Shown: positions 54,692 through 63,665, numbered from the stretch's first letter. The stretch: 64,000 bases of DNA from Glycomyces sp. TRM65418 (GCF_019710475.1 NZ_JAJFAX010000011.1:1-64000), one strand, 5' to 3'. Made by a program: numbers and translations. The notes: generated by a model from the sequence alone, not told the origin.

Positions 54692-55144
54692 GTGAACCAG
54701 CGTGTCCGCGTCACCAGTCCGCAGACCCGACTCGCGCAGCGGCGCGGCTCGGACGCCAAAGGGCGCCTCAGCCGGCTCTCCGGGCGACCGCCGCTCTCCA
54801 GCCTCACCGCCATCGACCTCGACGCGGCCGAGCGCGCCCTCCACCGCCAGCGCGGCCTCGCCGTCCGCACCGCCGCCACGCTCGCGATCGCCTTGGGCGT
54901 CCTGCTCACCGCCGCCGTCCTCACCCCCGGCCGCCTCAGCTGGGCCGTCCTCTTCTTCGCGCCCTACCCGGTCCTGCTCACGCTCGCCGTGCTCCACGTG
55001 CGCCGCGCCGAGCAGATCGAAGCCGAGCACAACGACCCCGCCCGCAACGACCGCGCCCCCCTCGACGGCGCCTCCCGCGACGACCCCGCCCCTCCCGAGA
55101 GCGCCTCCCGGGACGATCCCCTCCAAGGCAGCGGCGGCCCCTGA
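54692..55144 (+). CDS. DUF485-like two-TM membrane protein paired with symporter 2
   Basis: 150 aa from a GTG after TGGAG. Basic N-tail; two TM helices (LAVRTAATLAIALGVLLTAAVL; LSWAVLFFAPYPVLLTLAVLHV); acidic C-tail with two diverged copies of DDPAPPESASR. Position, size and ATGA coupling mimic the DUF485-ActP pair at 50186, but sequence similarity is weak. Probable accessory subunit of the downstream symporter. Confidence 0.8.
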   Translation: MNQRVRVTSPQTRLAQRRGSDAKGRLSRLSGRPPLSSLTAIDLDAAERALHRQRGLAVRTAATLAIALGVLLTAAVLTPGRLSWAVLFFAPYPVLLTLAVLHVRRAEQIEAEHNDPARNDRAPLDGASRDDPAPPESASRDDPLQGSGGP

Positions 55145-56667
55145 TGCTCGGCCTCGCCTCCATCAGCCTCGTCCTCGCCTCCAGCGTCCTCATCGGCGTC
55201 TGGGGCGTGCGCGCCGCACGCTCCACACCGGACTTCCTGGTCGCCTCCCGCAGCATCGTCCCCGGCTGGAACGCCCTCGCCATCGCCGGCGAGTACGTCT
55301 CGGCCGCCTCCGTGCTCGGCCTCGCCGGACTCCTGGTCAAGAACGGCGTCGGCGCGATGTGGTACGCCGTGGGCTTCACCGCCGGGTACGTGCTCGTCGC
55401 CGCGCTCGTCGCCGGGCCCATGCGCCGCAGCGGCGCCTACACCGTCCCCGACTTCGCCGAATACCGCCTCGGCTCCCCGCGCATCCGCCGCATGTGCGGC
55501 CTCGTCGTGCTCGTCATCATGCTGCTGTACCTGCTGCCGCAGTTCAAGGCCGCCGGAGTCGTGCTCGAACTCGTCTCCGGCATCCCCTACTGGATCGGCG
55601 TGGTCGGCGCGGGCCTCGTCGTCTCCTCGACCATCGCCGTCGGCGGGATGCGCTCGGCCACCTACGTGCAGGCCTTCCACTACATGGTCAAACTCGCGTT
55701 CATCGCCGGCCCCGCGCTCTTCCTCATCGCGCTGGCGGGGCCCCAGACCCGCGCGGCGGCCCTCAACCCCGTCGCCGGCTCCGACTGGGCCCGCCCCCTC
55801 CTCGACCTCGACGGCTCCGGCCACCCGCTGCTCGCGACGATCTCCGTCCTGGTCGCGACCACCTTGGGCGCCATGGGCCTTCCGCACGTCGTGATGCGCT
55901 TCCACACCGTCGCGGGCGCCCGCGCGGCCCGCCGGGTCGCCGTCAGCGTCATCGTCCTGCTCGGCCTGTTCTACCTGTTCCCGGTCGTGTACGGCCTCCT
56001 CGGCCGCGTCACCACCCCCGATCCCGAGGAGACCGACGTCGTGCCGCTCCTCGTGCCCGGCGCGATCGCCCCCGGCACGGTCGGCGCGGTGCTGACCGCG
56101 CTCGTCGCGGCGGGCGCGTTCGCGGCGTTCCTGTCGACCTCTTCGGGGCTGCTCCTCGCGCTCGCCGGAGGCCTCTCGCACGACCTGTTCGGCGGTTCGC
56201 TCTCGCGGCTGCGGCTGGGCGTCCTGGTCGGCACGGCCCTGGCGGTGGTCCTGTCGCTCCCGGCGTCGGACGTGGACATCAACGTCCTGGTCGGCTGGGC
56301 CTTCGCGGTCGCGGCCTCCACGTTCTGCCCGCTGCTGACCCTCGGCATCTGGTGGCGCGGGCTCACCGCGACCGGCGCGACCGCGGGCCTCCTCGTCGGC
56401 GCGTGCTCGTCCACGGGCGCGGCCCTCGCCTCGGTGGTCCTGGAACTGGATCCGGGGATCGTCTCGGTCCTGATCGCCCAGCCCGCGCTGTGGACGGTGC
56501 CGCTCGCGTTCGCCGTCATGTGGGGCGCGTCCCGCCCCGGCGCGGTGCCCGACTGGGCCAGCGAGGCGGTCCTGCGCCTGCACGTGCCGGGCCGCTACAG
56601 CACCGGCGACACCGGTCCGATCGCGCGGCGGGAGAACCGGGTGGACGCCTCGGGCGACGCCGGTTAA
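55144..56667 (+). CDS. Solute:sodium symporter, second ActP/MctC-like copy
   Basis: 507 aa, about 13 TM helices. RSTPDFLVASRSIVPGWNALAIAGEYVSAASVLGLAGLLVKNG, VGGMRSATYVQAFHYMVKLAF, GAMGLPHVVMRFHTVAGARAARRV and FLSTSSGLLLALAGGLSHDLF match the SSS family. Shorter and diverged from the first copy, so a different carboxylate is likely. The last codons contain the promoter of the erm leader. Confidence 0.92.
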   Translation: MLGLASISLVLASSVLIGVWGVRAARSTPDFLVASRSIVPGWNALAIAGEYVSAASVLGLAGLLVKNGVGAMWYAVGFTAGYVLVAALVAGPMRRSGAYTVPDFAEYRLGSPRIRRMCGLVVLVIMLLYLLPQFKAAGVVLELVSGIPYWIGVVGAGLVVSSTIAVGGMRSATYVQAFHYMVKLAFIAGPALFLIALAGPQTRAAALNPVAGSDWARPLLDLDGSGHPLLATISVLVATTLGAMGLPHVVMRFHTVAGARAARRVAVSVIVLLGLFYLFPVVYGLLGRVTTPDPEETDVVPLLVPGAIAPGTVGAVLTALVAAGAFAAFLSTSSGLLLALAGGLSHDLFGGSLSRLRLGVLVGTALAVVLSLPASDVDINVLVGWAFAVAASTFCPLLTLGIWWRGLTATGATAGLLVGACSSTGAALASVVLELDPGIVSVLIAQPALWTVPLAFAVMWGASRPGAVPDWASEAVLRLHVPGRYSTGDTGPIARRENRVDASGDAG

Positions 56668-56670
56668 TCT
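56642..56670 (+). promoter_or_regulatory. Promoter of the erm leader ORF
   Basis: TGGACG (56642-56647), 17-bp spacer, TAATCT (56665-56670), then 7 nt to ATG at 56678. This gives a leaderless transcript starting at the leader ORF. It lies inside the end of the symporter gene. Confidence 0.5.
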
Positions 56671-56677
56671 CAGGGGC

Positions 56678-56752
56678 ATGTACGGGTCTCCAGGGCTGAA
56701 CGCGTGCGCCGCGTTCGGCCCGTGCTTCATCCGGCTGCGCGCGGCGGCCTAG
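56678..56752 (+). CDS. 24-aa leader peptide upstream of erm with Arg-Leu-Arg motif
   Basis: ATG to TAG encodes MYGSPGLNACAAFGPCFIRL followed by RAAA. Residues 19-21 are Arg-Leu-Arg, the +X+ sequence at which macrolide-bound ribosomes stall in ErmDL-type leaders. AGGGG lies only 1 nt before the ATG, too close for normal SD use, so leaderless initiation is more likely. The ORF ends 131 nt before the erm start, with hairpins between. Coding status is inferred from position and motif. Confidence 0.5.
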   Translation: MYGSPGLNACAAFGPCFIRLRAAA

Positions 56753-56796
56753 GCCCCCGCGAGCGCGCACTCCACGGCAGTCCGCCGCTCCTTCAC

Positions 56797-56879
56797 GGTG
56801 CCCTCTGACGGCACCGGCCGCGCCTCCGCGCGGGCCTAGGCGAATCGACCGTCCTGATTCGTCTCGTCCCATGGAGGAC
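56797..56879 (+). promoter_or_regulatory. Candidate attenuator hairpins before erm
   Basis: Successive stems: GGTGCC/GGCACC (56797-56815), GC-rich GGCCGCGC/GCGCGGGCC (56816-56836), CGAATC/GATTCG (56841-56861), and GTCC(T) at 56851-56855 or 56866-56869 pairing with (A)GGAC at 56875-56879, covering the erm SD GGAGG (56873-56877). The mutually exclusive use of 56851-56861 suggests switching. Confidence 0.4.
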
Positions 56880-56883
56880 ACCC

Positions 56884-57672
56884 ATGTCCCGCAGCCAGTC
56901 CCCGCGCACCGGCTCGAAGCGCAAGCTCCTGTCCCAGAACTTCCTCCGCGACGCGTCGGTGGCGCGCCGCCTCGTCGACGCCTCCGGCGTCGGCCCCGAC
57001 GACCTCGTGATCGAGGTCGGCCCCGGCGACGGCATGGTCACCAGGCCCCTGCTGGACCGGGCCCGCCGCGTCATCGCCTACGAGAAGGACCGCCACTTCG
57101 TCGAACGCCTGCGCTCGCGGCTCGGGCACCACGGGCACTTCAGCTGCCATCAGGCGGACTTCCGCGACGTGCGGCCGCCGAGCGAGCCGTTCGCGGTGGT
57201 CGCCAACGCGCCCTTCGGCATCACCACGGGGATCGTCCGCTGGTGCCTGGACGCCGACCGGCTCACGTCGGCCACATTGGTCACTCAGCTCGAGTTCGCC
57301 CGCAAGCACACCGGCGACTACGGCCGCTGGAGCCGGCTGGCGGTCGCGCACTGGCCCGAGTTCGCTCTGGACCTCGGCATGCGCATCGGCCGCGGCGAAT
57401 TCCACCCGGTGCCCCGAGTGGACGCAGCCGTGCTCCATCTGCGTCGGCGGCCGGTGCCGCTGCTGCCCGAGGCGGCCTTGGGGGACTACCACGACCTCGT
57501 GGAACTCGGCTTCTCCGGCGTCGGCGGCTCGCTCGCCGCGTCCCTGCGCCGGGCGGTGCCGGCGCGCGTCGCGGCGAGGGCCTGCGACGAAGCCGGGATC
57601 GCACGCGACCGACCGGTCGGCCTCGTCCCGCCGGACCGCTGGATCGCCCTGTACGAGGTGCTCTCGCGATGA
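56884..57672 (+). CDS. Erm-type 23S rRNA (adenine-2058-N6)-methyltransferase
   Basis: 262 aa, ATG 6 nt after GGAGG. KsgA/Erm fold: LSQNFLRD (16-23), SAM motif VIEVGPGDGMVT (42-53), acidic AYEKD, ADFRDV, and catalytic motif IV NAPFGITT (108-115; Erm consensus N-I/L-P-Y/F). FHPVPRVDAAVL is the conserved end of the catalytic domain. Length and the Erm-style QNF start separate it from KsgA. Methylation of A2058 would block macrolides, lincosamides and streptogramin B. Intrinsic-type resistance gene; drug spectrum unknown. Confidence 0.9.
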   Translation: MSRSQSPRTGSKRKLLSQNFLRDASVARRLVDASGVGPDDLVIEVGPGDGMVTRPLLDRARRVIAYEKDRHFVERLRSRLGHHGHFSCHQADFRDVRPPSEPFAVVANAPFGITTGIVRWCLDADRLTSATLVTQLEFARKHTGDYGRWSRLAVAHWPEFALDLGMRIGRGEFHPVPRVDAAVLHLRRRPVPLLPEAALGDYHDLVELGFSGVGGSLAASLRRAVPARVAARACDEAGIARDRPVGLVPPDRWIALYEVLSR

Positions 57673-57751
57673 GCCACTGGGGTGCCGGATCGCATGCGGT
57701 GGCCGTTTAAGGTGAAGTGTCCCGGCCCGGCACCCCTATTCGGAGCGTTCG

Positions 57752-58915
57752 ATGAGCGAAGCCATCTGGATCGAGTTGATCAAGATCCTCCCCACGTTCA
57801 TGTGGGTGAGCCTCGGCGTCGGCGCGCTCCTCATCGCCCGGCGGCTGCTCGCCCAGCAGGCGCACCGGATGACCCGCGTCGAGTCGCCGTTCGTCTCGGT
57901 CGACTTCGCGCAGGACGCCATCGCGCAGGCCTTCAACCGCGGTCCCGAGAGCCGGACCCCTGCACAGGGCGGTGATTCCACCGGACCGATCGAGGGTCCG
58001 CCGACCCCTGACGAGGTCCTGTGGCGGCAGGAGACGGAGCCCGAACCGGTCGCGGCCGACCGGGGCGCCCCCGATGAGCGGGCCGCGGCCGGCGATGGCT
58101 CCGGTGCGGGACCCTGGCTCCGGCAGGGCCCCGCGAGCGACCCCGACAAGACCCACGCATTGCGGCCCAGGCAGCGGCCCGCGTCCGAGGACATGTCCGA
58201 TGAGGACGAGTTCGACCTCTCCTCCCTCTTGGACGACGGCGCCTCCGGAGCGGACGAGGACGGCGTCCCGACCGCCCCGGCCGAGCACGAGCCGCGCCCG
58301 GCCGAGGCCCCGCCGAACGCGAGCGCGCCGTATCCGCCGGGCCTCGTGCCGCAGGGGTTCCAGTCGATGTACCCGCCGCCGCCCGCGACCGGCACCACCG
58401 CCTACCGGCCGCCGTCGTACTACGCCGTCACCACCGATCCGCACCGCGGGCTGCGCGCCGCCACGCGCCTCGCGGGCGCCGCGGACCTGCTCCAGGGCGG
58501 CGCGATCCTGTGGGTCGACGACCACCACCGCTGGAACGAGCCGCTCGTCCGCCTCTTCCGCACGGCCGGAATGAAGGTGGACACCGTGAGCACGACGGAG
58601 GAGACCCTCCGGCACCTCGACAAGGGCTCGTACGACCTGGTCATCACCGACCTGCGCCGGGAGCGCGATCCGGGCGACGGGGTCGCGGGGATGGCGCTGC
58701 TCGACCGCATGGTCGCCCGCGGCATCCCCACTCCGGCGGTGGTCTTCTCCGACAACCCGCAGGTGCGCGCCATGTCCCATCCGCGCGCCGCCGCGACCAC
58801 CAACAGCCCGGAGGACCTCGTCAACCGCGTCGTGGACCTGGTAGGCCACCGCCGCGCCGCCCTCAACCAGCCGCAGGCGGCCAAGACCGGCGGGTTCTTC
58901 TTCGGGAACAGCTAG
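57752..58915 (+). CDS. Membrane-anchored receiver-like protein
   Basis: 387 aa, ATG with GGAG, 79 nt after erm. One N-terminal TM helix (about 9-30, EAIWIELIKILPTFMWVSLG), a short conserved segment (about 40-62), a disordered Pro/Asp/Glu linker (65-235), then a receiver-like domain (252-365): ILWVDDHHRWNEPL with Asp256-Asp257, putative phosphoacceptor Asp300 in LVITDL, Ser333 in VVFSDN. The usual Lys is replaced by the TTN region. No output domain. Such ILWVDD receivers with N-terminal TM occur as orphans in bacteria; function unknown. Confidence 0.75.
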   Translation: MSEAIWIELIKILPTFMWVSLGVGALLIARRLLAQQAHRMTRVESPFVSVDFAQDAIAQAFNRGPESRTPAQGGDSTGPIEGPPTPDEVLWRQETEPEPVAADRGAPDERAAAGDGSGAGPWLRQGPASDPDKTHALRPRQRPASEDMSDEDEFDLSSLLDDGASGADEDGVPTAPAEHEPRPAEAPPNASAPYPPGLVPQGFQSMYPPPPATGTTAYRPPSYYAVTTDPHRGLRAATRLAGAADLLQGGAILWVDDHHRWNEPLVRLFRTAGMKVDTVSTTEETLRHLDKGSYDLVITDLRRERDPGDGVAGMALLDRMVARGIPTPAVVFSDNPQVRAMSHPRAAATTNSPEDLVNRVVDLVGHRRAALNQPQAAKTGGFFFGNS

Positions 58916-58939
58916 CGCCCGGGCGAGCCGACGCGCCGC

Positions 58940-59010
58940 CCTCGCCCGGTCATGGGCCGACCGGGCGAGGCCCGGGCGGGCCGCGCCCCCGAAGGGGCGA
59001 GCCCGCCCGG
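58940..59010 (+). terminator. Tandem terminator hairpins after receiver-like gene
   Basis: First stem CCTCGCCCGGTC (58940-58951) with 58959-58970, 7-nt loop. Second CCGGGCGGG (58972-58980) with 59002-59010, enclosing CGCCCC/GGGGCG. Confidence 0.65.
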
Positions 59011-59162
59011 ACCCGCATGGCGCCGCGCGGCGCCGCGTTCCGGACGCTCGCCGACCCGCCTCAAGCCGCTCATCGGGCAGGCCTGGGCCACGCCGCCCAC
59101 GTCGTCGGCCGTCGAGCACCCCGCACCGGTCCTCGCCGCAGGCCCACTGAACTGTTAAACGT

Positions 59163-59191
59163 TTGCCGATTCGGGCTCGCCTGGTTACCGT
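59163..59191 (+). promoter_or_regulatory. Promoter of the ABC exporter operon
   Basis: TTGCCG (59163-59168), 17-bp spacer, TACCGT (59186-59191), 6 nt, GTG start. Predicted leaderless. Confidence 0.5.
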
Positions 59192-59197
59192 GGCCCT

Positions 59198-60913
59198 GTG
59201 TCGCTCCTCCGCGCCCCCGATCTCCCCGTAGCCGACCCCGGCACCCCTCCGACCACGCCGTGGCGGCTCTTCGGCTGGCTCGCCACCCGCCGCAAGTCCC
59301 ACGCGGCGGCGGTGCTGATCTCCGCGGTCTTCTCCCTCGGCCTCGTCCCGGTCATGCCGATCTTCCTCACCGGCGCCGTCGACGACGGACTCCGAGGGCG
59401 CGACTGGAGCGCCCTCGCCGCCTGGGCGGGAGCGCTCACCCTCGCCGGTTCCGTCGCGGCGGTGAGCATCGTGATCCACCACCGGCTCACCGTCTGGTGG
59501 CGGCAGGACGCCGAGTACCGCGTCCTCCAGCTCGCCACCCGCAAGACCGGCCGCCTCGGCTCCCTGCTGCGACAGCGCACCACCACCGGCGCGGTCGTCA
59601 GCGTCGGCATCACCGACGTCAACTCCATCGGCCGCGCCGTCGAATCCCTCGCCCCCACCATGGGCTGCGGGGCCGGGATCATCGCCGTCGCGGTGCTGCT
59701 GTTCGGCATGTCGGCGGTCCTCGGCATCACGGTCTTCGCCGGCGTCCTCATCGTCGCCGTCCTCACCGGTCCGCTCCTGCGCCGGCTCCAGTCCCGCAGC
59801 CGCTCCTACCGCGAGGGCGTCGGCACGATCACCGGCCGCGCCGCCGACATCGTGGCGGGCCTGCGCGTCCTGCGCGGCGTCGGCGGCGAGGACCGCTTCA
59901 ACGCCGCCTACCGCCGCGACTCCCAGCGCCTCAAGCGATCCGGCTTCGGCCTCGCCGCCCCCCACGCGTGGATCGACGCCGTCTCCGAAGGCGCGCCCGC
60001 GATCCTGCTGGGCGCCGTCGTCTGGCTGTCCGCCCGCCTCGTCGCCTCCGGGGACATCACCGTCGGCCAGATGGTCGCCGCCTTCGGCTACACCGCCGGA
60101 CTGCTCATGCCGGTCCGCTGGCTCATGGGCACCGCGATGACCCTCATCCAGGGCAACGTCGCGTGCGGCAAGGTCTGCGAACTCCTCGCGCTGCCCGAAC
60201 GCGAGACCCCGCGAGACCCGTCGCCGGGCCCCGAAACCGGGGCCGACCTCGAAGACCTCGACTCCGGTCTCACGCTGACGCCCGGACTGACGGTGATCGC
60301 CGCCGCCGACTCCGATGCGAGCGCCGCGATCTTCGACCGCCTCGCCGGACTCGAACCCTCCGAAGCGCGATTCGGCCACGTCCCGGTCGCGGCCGTCGAC
60401 CCGGACGAACTGCGCCGCCGGGTCCTCGTGGCCGACCACGACGCCTACCTCTTCGCCGGCCGCCTCGCCGAGCTGATCGGCGCCCGCGACGGCGCCGCCG
60501 ACGATGCCGAACGCGTCCGGGCCGCCATCACGGCCGCCGCCGCCGACGACGTCGTGGACGCCCTGCCCCACGGCATCGACACCGAACTCGACAACCAGGC
60601 CCGCACGCTCTCCGGCGGGCAGCGCCAGCGCCTGCGCCTGGCCCGCGCACTCGCGTCCGACCCCGAGGTCCTGCTCCTGCACGAGCCCACCTCCGCCGTC
60701 GACTCCCACACCGAGGCCCGCATCGCCGAACGCCTCACCGCCGCCCGGCGAGGCCGCACCACCGCCGTCGCCAGCGTCTCCCCGCTGTGGCTCGGCCGCG
60801 CCGACGCCGTCGCCTTCGTCCAGGACGGCAAGGTCGTCGCCACCGGCGCCCACGCCGAACTCGCCGCCGCCCGGCCCGACTACCGGGCCCTGGTCAACCG
60901 GGAACTCTCATGA
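59198..60913 (+). CDS. ABC exporter half-transporter with degenerate ATPase (subunit A)
   Basis: 571 aa. Six-TM exporter domain (about 35-325), then an NBD. The Walker A loop is lost ([16 protein letters not shown] instead of GxxGxGKS), the Walker B Asp is His495 ([11 protein letters not shown]) and the switch His is missing (ASVSP). The signature LSGGQRQR (471-478) is perfect. Thus it cannot bind ATP productively itself but can complete the site of its partner encoded by the overlapping next gene. Exported substrate unknown; its position after erm suggests drug or peptide export. Confidence 0.9.
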   Translation: MSLLRAPDLPVADPGTPPTTPWRLFGWLATRRKSHAAAVLISAVFSLGLVPVMPIFLTGAVDDGLRGRDWSALAAWAGALTLAGSVAAVSIVIHHRLTVWWRQDAEYRVLQLATRKTGRLGSLLRQRTTTGAVVSVGITDVNSIGRAVESLAPTMGCGAGIIAVAVLLFGMSAVLGITVFAGVLIVAVLTGPLLRRLQSRSRSYREGVGTITGRAADIVAGLRVLRGVGGEDRFNAAYRRDSQRLKRSGFGLAAPHAWIDAVSEGAPAILLGAVVWLSARLVASGDITVGQMVAAFGYTAGLLMPVRWLMGTAMTLIQGNVACGKVCELLALPERETPRDPSPGPETGADLEDLDSGLTLTPGLTVIAAADSDASAAIFDRLAGLEPSEARFGHVPVAAVDPDELRRRVLVADHDAYLFAGRLAELIGARDGAADDAERVRAAITAAAADDVVDALPHGIDTELDNQARTLSGGQRQRLRLARALASDPEVLLLHEPTSAVDSHTEARIAERLTAARRGRTTAVASVSPLWLGRADAVAFVQDGKVVATGAHAELAAARPDYRALVNRELS

Positions 60914-62658
60914 CCGCCGAGCTCCACACCGAACTGCCCGTCGCCGAACCCGACCGCGTCCGCCGCGCGTTCACCGCGCTGCTGCGCTCCGAACGGGCCC
61001 GCGTCGGCTTCGCGATCACCCTCCGCGTGGCCGCCGCGGGCGCCTCGACCGCCGCGCCGCTCCTCATGGGCCGCATGATCGACGCGCTCGCGGCCGGCCA
61101 GGGCGTCGAGGACGTCGACGTGCTCGCCCTCGGCATGGCCGCGGCCATCGTCCTCGCCGTCGCACTCACCTGGGCCGCCAGCTACACCGCCAACCGCGTC
61201 GGCGAGCGCCTCTCGGCCCGCCTGCGCGAACGCTTCGTCGAACGGGTCCTGCAGCTGCCGCTGCACACCGCCGAGCAGGCCGGCTCCGGCGACCTCATGA
61301 CCCGCACCTCGGTCGACGTCCCCGAGGGCGGCAACCTCATCCGCGACGTGCTGCCGCGCGCCATGGTCGCGATCCTGACCGCCCTCGTCTACGTCGTCGC
61401 CATGATGTTCGTCAACGCGATCCTCGCCGCCTGCATGGTGCTCGCGATCCCGCTCATCGCGATCGGCGCCCGCTGGTACCTCAAGCGCGCCCGCGCCGGG
61501 TACCTCCGGCAGGCCCGGGCCGAGTCCCGCGCCGGGGAAGCGCTCGCCGCGACCGCCGACGGCGCGCGGACCGCCGAGCTCTACCGGCTCACCGACGCCC
61601 GCATCGCGAGCGGCGACGCCACGATCGCCGGCCACTGGGCCGCCAACAAGTACACGCTCTACCTCCGCAGCGTCTACTTCCTGACCCTCGAGAGCTCCTA
61701 TGTGCTCCCCGCCTCGGCCGTCCTGGTCCTCGGCGGCGCCCTCTACTTCAACGGGACGGTCAGCCTCGGCGAGGTCGCCACCTGCGCGGTGCTCGCGCGC
61801 CAGGTCATGACCCCGCTGAACTTCCTGCTGATGATGGTCGAACGCCTCCAGCGCGGCTTCGCCTCCCTGGCGAGGGTCGAAGGCGTGGCGATGATCGACG
61901 CCGAGGAGGCGGCGGGCACGACCGCCGCTCCGGCGGACGGCACCGTCGAACTGCGCGGCGTCACCTTCGCCTACCCGACCGGTTCCGACGTCCTCCACGA
62001 CGTCGACCTCCGCATCCCCGCGGGCGAACGCCTCGCCGTCGTGGGACCCAGCGGCGCGGGCAAGTCCACGATCGCCCGGCTCGTCTCGGGCACCGACACG
62101 CCCAAGGCGGGCCGCGTGACCATCGGGGGAGTGGACGTCGCGACCCTCCCGCTCGGCGAACGCCGCGGCCACGTCACGCTCGTGACCCAGGAGCACCACG
62201 TCTTCACCGCGACGCTGCGCGACAACCTCACCCTCGCCAAACCCGACGCCGCCGACGCCGAACTGCGCGCCGCGTTGGACGCGGTGGGCGCGACCTGGGC
62301 CACCGACCTCGACCTCGAGCTGGGCGGCACCGCGAAGCCGCTCGACGCCGCCGCCGCTCAGCAGATCGCGCTGGCCCGGATCGTCCTCGCCGACCCGGAC
62401 GTGGTGATCCTCGACGAGGCCACGGCCATGCTCGATCCGCGCGCCGCCCGCGACACCGAACGCGCCTTGGCCGCCGTCCTCAAGGGCCGCACCGTCATCG
62501 GCATCGCGCACCGGCTCCACACGGCCCACGACGCCGACCGCATCGCCGTCGTCGAAGCCGGCCGCCTGGTCGAGCTCGGCAGCCACACCGAACTGCTCGA
62601 AGCGGACGGCCCGTACGCGGGCCTCTGGCGAAGCTGGCACGGCACCGGGTCGCGGTAG
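60910..62658 (+). CDS. ABC exporter half-transporter with catalytic ATPase (subunit B)
   Basis: 582 aa, ATGA overlap with subunit A. Six-TM domain (about 30-320). The NBD has Walker A GPSGAGKS (379-386), Q-loop Gln427, Walker B VVILDEA (Asp502-Glu503) and switch His534 intact, but the signature LSGGQ is replaced by LDAAAAQ (478-484). It is the mirror image of subunit A's defects, so the heterodimer has exactly one working ATP site. Confidence 0.92.
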   Translation: MTAELHTELPVAEPDRVRRAFTALLRSERARVGFAITLRVAAAGASTAAPLLMGRMIDALAAGQGVEDVDVLALGMAAAIVLAVALTWAASYTANRVGERLSARLRERFVERVLQLPLHTAEQAGSGDLMTRTSVDVPEGGNLIRDVLPRAMVAILTALVYVVAMMFVNAILAACMVLAIPLIAIGARWYLKRARAGYLRQARAESRAGEALAATADGARTAELYRLTDARIASGDATIAGHWAANKYTLYLRSVYFLTLESSYVLPASAVLVLGGALYFNGTVSLGEVATCAVLARQVMTPLNFLLMMVERLQRGFASLARVEGVAMIDAEEAAGTTAAPADGTVELRGVTFAYPTGSDVLHDVDLRIPAGERLAVVGPSGAGKSTIARLVSGTDTPKAGRVTIGGVDVATLPLGERRGHVTLVTQEHHVFTATLRDNLTLAKPDAADAELRAALDAVGATWATDLDLELGGTAKPLDAAAAQQIALARIVLADPDVVILDEATAMLDPRAARDTERALAAVLKGRTVIGIAHRLHTAHDADRIAVVEAGRLVELGSHTELLEADGPYAGLWRSWHGTGSR

Positions 62659-62686
62659 GACGCCTGCGGGCCCGCCTGAACGGTCC

Positions 62687-63583
62687 TCAGCGGAGCGTCA
62701 GGGAGGTCTCGGACTCGACGTGACTCAGCTTCTCCGGGTTCCGGACGTAGTAGAGGCCCGCGATGAGGCCGTCCTCCACGCGGACCGCCATGATCCCGTC
62801 GAGTTCCCCGTCCAGGTGCACCATGAGCGCCGGACCGCCGTTGACCACGGTGAGCTCGGCCGTGAGCGCGCCTTCGAGCTTGGCGAGACCGCCGAAGAAC
62901 ATGCGGGCCGCCTTGTCGGCGCCGACCACGGGCCGCAGCGCCGCGTGCTTCAGGCCGCCGCCGTCGCCCACGACGACGACGTCGGGCGCGAGCACGTCGA
63001 TGAGGCCCCGCAGATCCCCGGTCTCGAGCGCCCGCTGCAGCGACTCCAACGCCGCCCGGGTCTCGCTCGGCGAGACCGATTCCCTCGGGCGGCGGGCGTC
63101 GACGTGCTTGCGGGCGCGGTGCGCGATCTGGCGGACCGCCTCCGGGGACTTGCCGACCGCCGCCGCGATCTCGCCGTAGCCGAGGTCGAAGGCCTCGCGC
63201 AGCACGAACACGGCGCGCTCGGTCGGCGAGAGGGTCTCCAGGACGAGCATGAGCGCCATCGACACGCTCTCGGCGAGCTCGACGTCGTCGGCCACGTCCG
63301 GCGTGGTCAGCACCGGCTCGGGCAGCCACGGGCCGATGTACGCCTCCTTGCGGCGCTGCATGGCGCGCAGCCGGTTGAGCGACTGCCGGGTGGTGATCCG
63401 CACCAGGTAGGCGCGCGGGTCGCGCACCCGGTCGAGGTCGACCTCGACCCATCGCAGCCAGGTCTCCTGGAGCACGTCCTCGGCGTCGGCCGCGGAGCCG
63501 AGCATCTCGTACGCGACCGTGAAGAGCAGGTTGCGGTGGGCGACGAACGCCTCGGTCGCCGGGTCGGCGGCGGGGCCGCTCAT
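62687..63583 (-). CDS. ECF41 (SigJ-type) sigma factor with SnoaL-like domain
   Basis: 298 aa from the ATG at 63583 with GAGGAGA. Region 2 (FVAHRNLLFTVAYEMLGSAADAEDVLQETWLRWVEVD) and region 4 (LSPTERAVFVLREAFDLGYGEIAAAVGKSPEAVRQIAHRARKHV) with the ECF41 linker PWLPEPV. The C-terminal SnoaL-like domain (190-298) carries the NPDKL-like YVRNPEKLS. ECF41 sigmas use this tail instead of an anti-sigma and usually control an adjacent oxidoreductase, here the truncated gene upstream. Confidence 0.93.
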   Translation of the reverse strand: MSGPAADPATEAFVAHRNLLFTVAYEMLGSAADAEDVLQETWLRWVEVDLDRVRDPRAYLVRITTRQSLNRLRAMQRRKEAYIGPWLPEPVLTTPDVADDVELAESVSMALMLVLETLSPTERAVFVLREAFDLGYGEIAAAVGKSPEAVRQIAHRARKHVDARRPRESVSPSETRAALESLQRALETGDLRGLIDVLAPDVVVVGDGGGLKHAALRPVVGADKAARMFFGGLAKLEGALTAELTVVNGGPALMVHLDGELDGIMAVRVEDGLIAGLYYVRNPEKLSHVESETSLTLR

Positions 63584-63665
63584 GGCTCGTCTCCTCTCTG
63601 GCGGGCGCGTGCCGCGGGGTGTCGCGGCACGCGCCCCGGTTTCCTTCATTGAAGCGGAGGCGCGG

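Noticed and set aside
54276-54695. 139-codon ORF overlapping the LytTR regulator stop
   Set aside because: Ala/Arg-rich composition, crosses hairpins, no SD, and overlaps the next well-supported start.
56884-57672. KsgA (16S rRNA dimethyltransferase) instead of Erm
   Set aside because: The motif IV NAPF, the short length and the absence of the KsgA NLPY/VxPKVxSxxV pattern and neighbours (ispE, rpf) favour Erm.
57707-60853. 1048-codon minus-strand open frame opposite the receiver and ABC genes
   Set aside because: Gly/Asp/Val-rich antisense artefact with no SD or domain. The plus-strand genes are unambiguous.
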